Source: Pleurobrachia bachei (lineage: Eukaryota > Ctenophora > Tentaculata > Cydippida > Pleurobrachiidae). Taken from it: a stretch of 21,119 nucleotides of DNA. The position numbers and the translations under genes were made by a program. Where the stretch lies: the NCBI GenBank assembly GCA_000695325.1, contig AVPN01001480.1, positions 1-21,119 on the forward strand. Direction: 5' to 3'. The notes beneath the pieces were generated by a model. That model was given only the letters and a program-made list of their open reading frames with translations. It was not told where the DNA came from and ran no database searches. Below are positions 19,151 through 21,119 of the stretch, piece by piece; position 1 is the first letter of the stretch; every line of letters begins with the position of its first letter.

Positions 19151-20568
19151 GAGCGAAAACATTTAGCACGCGCAAATCGAATTTTGTAAATATGCGCGTA
19201 CGCGCGGCCCCCCGTCCCTTGAATACTTATTTCAACTATAGGATGAGAGAGACAGTTTGTTCTAGTTTTTGTTTGTTTGTGTGTCCCGTATTTTGAGAAT
19301 GGACTAAATTGACATACCCAAACGCATGCCGTATCCCAATCTCTCGCCCCTCGCTATATCCGTTTCTAGTCGTTTCTCACCGAATTTGAGGGATGAATTA
19401 AAGAAAACTTATTTTCAAGGAAGTTCCCCCCCCCCATGTTTTGAGAAGGCTCCGTTTTATATAATTCACTCTTGTTTGATAGATATAATATTGCTTTTAC
19501 ACGGCATTTTCCCGGAATATTAGAACACCCAATAACACAAACGTTAATTTGCTGTTCACCAATAGAAGTTATAGTATTTGTTTCTAAAGTCCTTTTCACC
19601 GAAATAGCTAGATGTAAAATTTGCTGCTGGTCATATTTGAAAGTAGATTAGGTAATGAATGTACCACGTCTGGAACGACGAATGCGAAACTACCAATACA
19701 TTAATTAGCACATTGTTTCAACGAAGAAGAGTGTGTCTGTGTTTTTTGTATCACAATTGTGTGTATTACTCTGAGCTATTCTTATATTTCTGTTGCCTAA
19801 AATTACTGTGTCGTCTAATCTCCCTATGTGTGTGGCCGGGTAATTAAGCAGCCCCGTAATTTTATCTCTGGCTTTCTTCTTTATAAAATTTCCTTTCCTT
19901 CTTTTACCCTTGCAGCTTGAACGCAAGTTTAGTCCTACTCCTAGGACTGTGTCCCTTGCTATCTTATCATCTTTCTCTCTCAGTCTCCCTATGCTTATTT
20001 CTCTCGACCCCCTCTCTCGCGCTCTCCCTCTCTCTCTCGTTAGAGACGAGTTATTACCCGGCCACAATTACCCACTGGAAACTGGTTGTGAAAGCTGATC
20101 AGGGACATGATCATTCATTACCGAACATCTCTCTGTTTATTCCCGGTGTGTTCTGTCTGTGTGTTGTGCGGTGATATCACTACCCCGGTCCCACCCCCAC
20201 CCAAAGGGTCAGCTCATCATGTGCTGACCGGTCTGCAACTGTAAACAGACCACTAACTCTAACATTGTGGTGTCGTTATTGCCCTGTTTAAACCAACTTT
20301 TGTTGCACTGATAGCAATCATATTGGCATATTGTGTCTCGGTCAGTCTGACGGCGCTTATAATGAGATTGCAGTCGGCGCCGGCAGACGGGTCTGATCGG
20401 TAGGCAATGGGTCGGGTGTCGTAATATGACTCATATTGTAACTCATTCCTACAAGAAACCCTCGGGGGTCATTTAAAAAAGCCCACCCCCCTGGGCCCTG
20501 TTTATCGAGTGTTTTGTACGGAATCCCTTAGTACGGATTCACTTGGCTCTATTCCCCCTTTCTTCGTT

Positions 20569-20690
20569 ACTTCCGGTTAATGTTTGTGTACACATGTGCC
20601 TGCAAATGAACACGTTCCTTTCTCCCCCGTATTTTTCTTTCTCTCTCAACCGTACCCCCTCCTTCCCTCTGCCTTAGCGCTACCGGAAGT
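20569..20690. promoter_or_regulatory. Candidate promoter segment with two opposed ETS-type sites
   Basis: ACTTCCGGT at 20569-20577 and its exact reverse complement ACCGGAAGT at 20682-20690 match the high-affinity ETS (GABP/ELK-type) consensus known from many animal TATA-less promoters. They are 105 bp apart with pyrimidine-rich sequence between. This suggests a promoter for a gene starting near or beyond the right edge; no transcript is visible. Confidence 0.35.
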
Positions 20691-21094
20691 GAGATAGGGG
20701 CCGGAGAGAGAGGGAGGGAGAGGCCAGGGAGAGAGAAAAACTTGTGTGTAGTTGTACTGCGTGTTCATTTACCACTGCTAATGGCTATATTATTGGCAAA
20801 GCTCCCTGAGCCGCGTCTTAATTTTATACCATGCCTTCTTTTGACTAGGCCAGGCGAGAGTGTCCTAAAACCCTTTTCTGTTTCTTTCAGGATTGACTCA
20901 ATCCCCTTGTCTCACTCTCCAGATTTTCTAGATCGTTCTCTCCGTTCTTTTAGAAATCATATTGAGATTATTCTCACAACGGTGCGAGACTGTACCCTCA
21001 CACAGTTGGCTTGATGTCAGAGAGTTGATGTTGATACTGGATTGGCTCACACAATTTCTGTACACTCACTAACACACCACGCCACTCGCTTGTT

Positions 21095-21119
21095 TCTCTC
21101 TCTCTCTCTCTCTCTCTCT
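21095..21119. repeat. (TC)n microsatellite running off the window
   Basis: A pure TC run that is cut by the end of the window. Confidence 0.95.

Larger units (their letters stand above)
18857..21119. other. Downstream region, no gene recognised
   Basis: No frame here has recognisable similarity; the longest lack ATG starts and are partly CT-derived. It holds the second hairpin repeat (19057-19150), an inverted-repeat pair around 19832-20065, a hairpin group at 20207-20390, a C10 run near 19427, two ETS-like motifs (20569 and 20682) and a (TC)n tract from 21095 to the window edge. An acceptor-like TTTCTTTCAG ends at 20890, but the frame after it is not recognisable. Confidence 0.55.

Noticed and set aside
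19910-20174. Overlapping plus-strand frames with a hydrophobic Leu/Ser-rich region
   Set aside because: The composition comes from CT-rich simple sequence, and the apparent starts are not ATG or lack context.
20742-21014. 90-residue plus-strand frame after an acceptor-like site
   Set aside because: It has no ATG start at its left end, no recognisable similarity and no supporting splice partner.

Overview
This is eukaryotic, almost certainly metazoan, genomic DNA. The genes are spliced with GT-AG introns, the spaces between them are full of (GA)n/(CT)n tracts, and the gene set (class A GPCR, DNase II, septin-7, DDHD-family phospholipase) is animal-like. An early-branching invertebrate is my impression from the divergent GPCR; the sequence alone does not fix the phylum. 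No bacterial or viral genes, rRNA, tRNA or CRISPR array were found.

Layout. 1-3583: no convincing gene, AG-rich simple sequence and small hairpins. 3584-4648 (+): single-exon rhodopsin-class GPCR. 4779-8334 (-): 5' part of a SEC23IP/DDHD-type (PA-PLA1) gene in three recognisable exons. Its first exon carries 91 head-to-tail copies of a 24-bp coding minisatellite (octapeptide FTTSPPQQ). The lipase and DDHD parts are not in the window, so the GPCR either lies inside a later intron on the opposite strand or the gene is truncated. 8335-9737: divergent intergenic region with a hairpin repeat that has a second copy near 19.1 kb. 9738-10781 (+): intact, unspliced DNase II. 11025-18856 (+): septin-7-like gene in ten exon positions. 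18857-21119: no gene, but a possible ETS-type promoter segment and several hairpins.

The most notable features are in the septin gene. A block of about 1.6 kb holding the P-loop (GTP-binding) exon is tandemly duplicated. The two 107-nt exon copies differ at three sites, all synonymous, and using both would shift the frame, so they can only work as mutually exclusive exons. One intron copy carries a 480-bp palindrome-rich inverted-repeat element with a 5-bp target duplication; the other duplicate preserves the empty site. The same gene has lesions that break the expected reading frame in exon 4 and at the end of exon 6, and the DDHD gene has a frame mismatch at its exon 2/3 junction. Whether these are real decay, allelic damage or assembly indels cannot be settled from this sequence.

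The genes do not form an evident pathway: GPCR (signalling), DDHD/SEC23IP (ER-Golgi lipid and trafficking), DNase II (lysosomal DNA degradation) and septin (cytoskeleton) look like ordinary neighbours in a compact genome.
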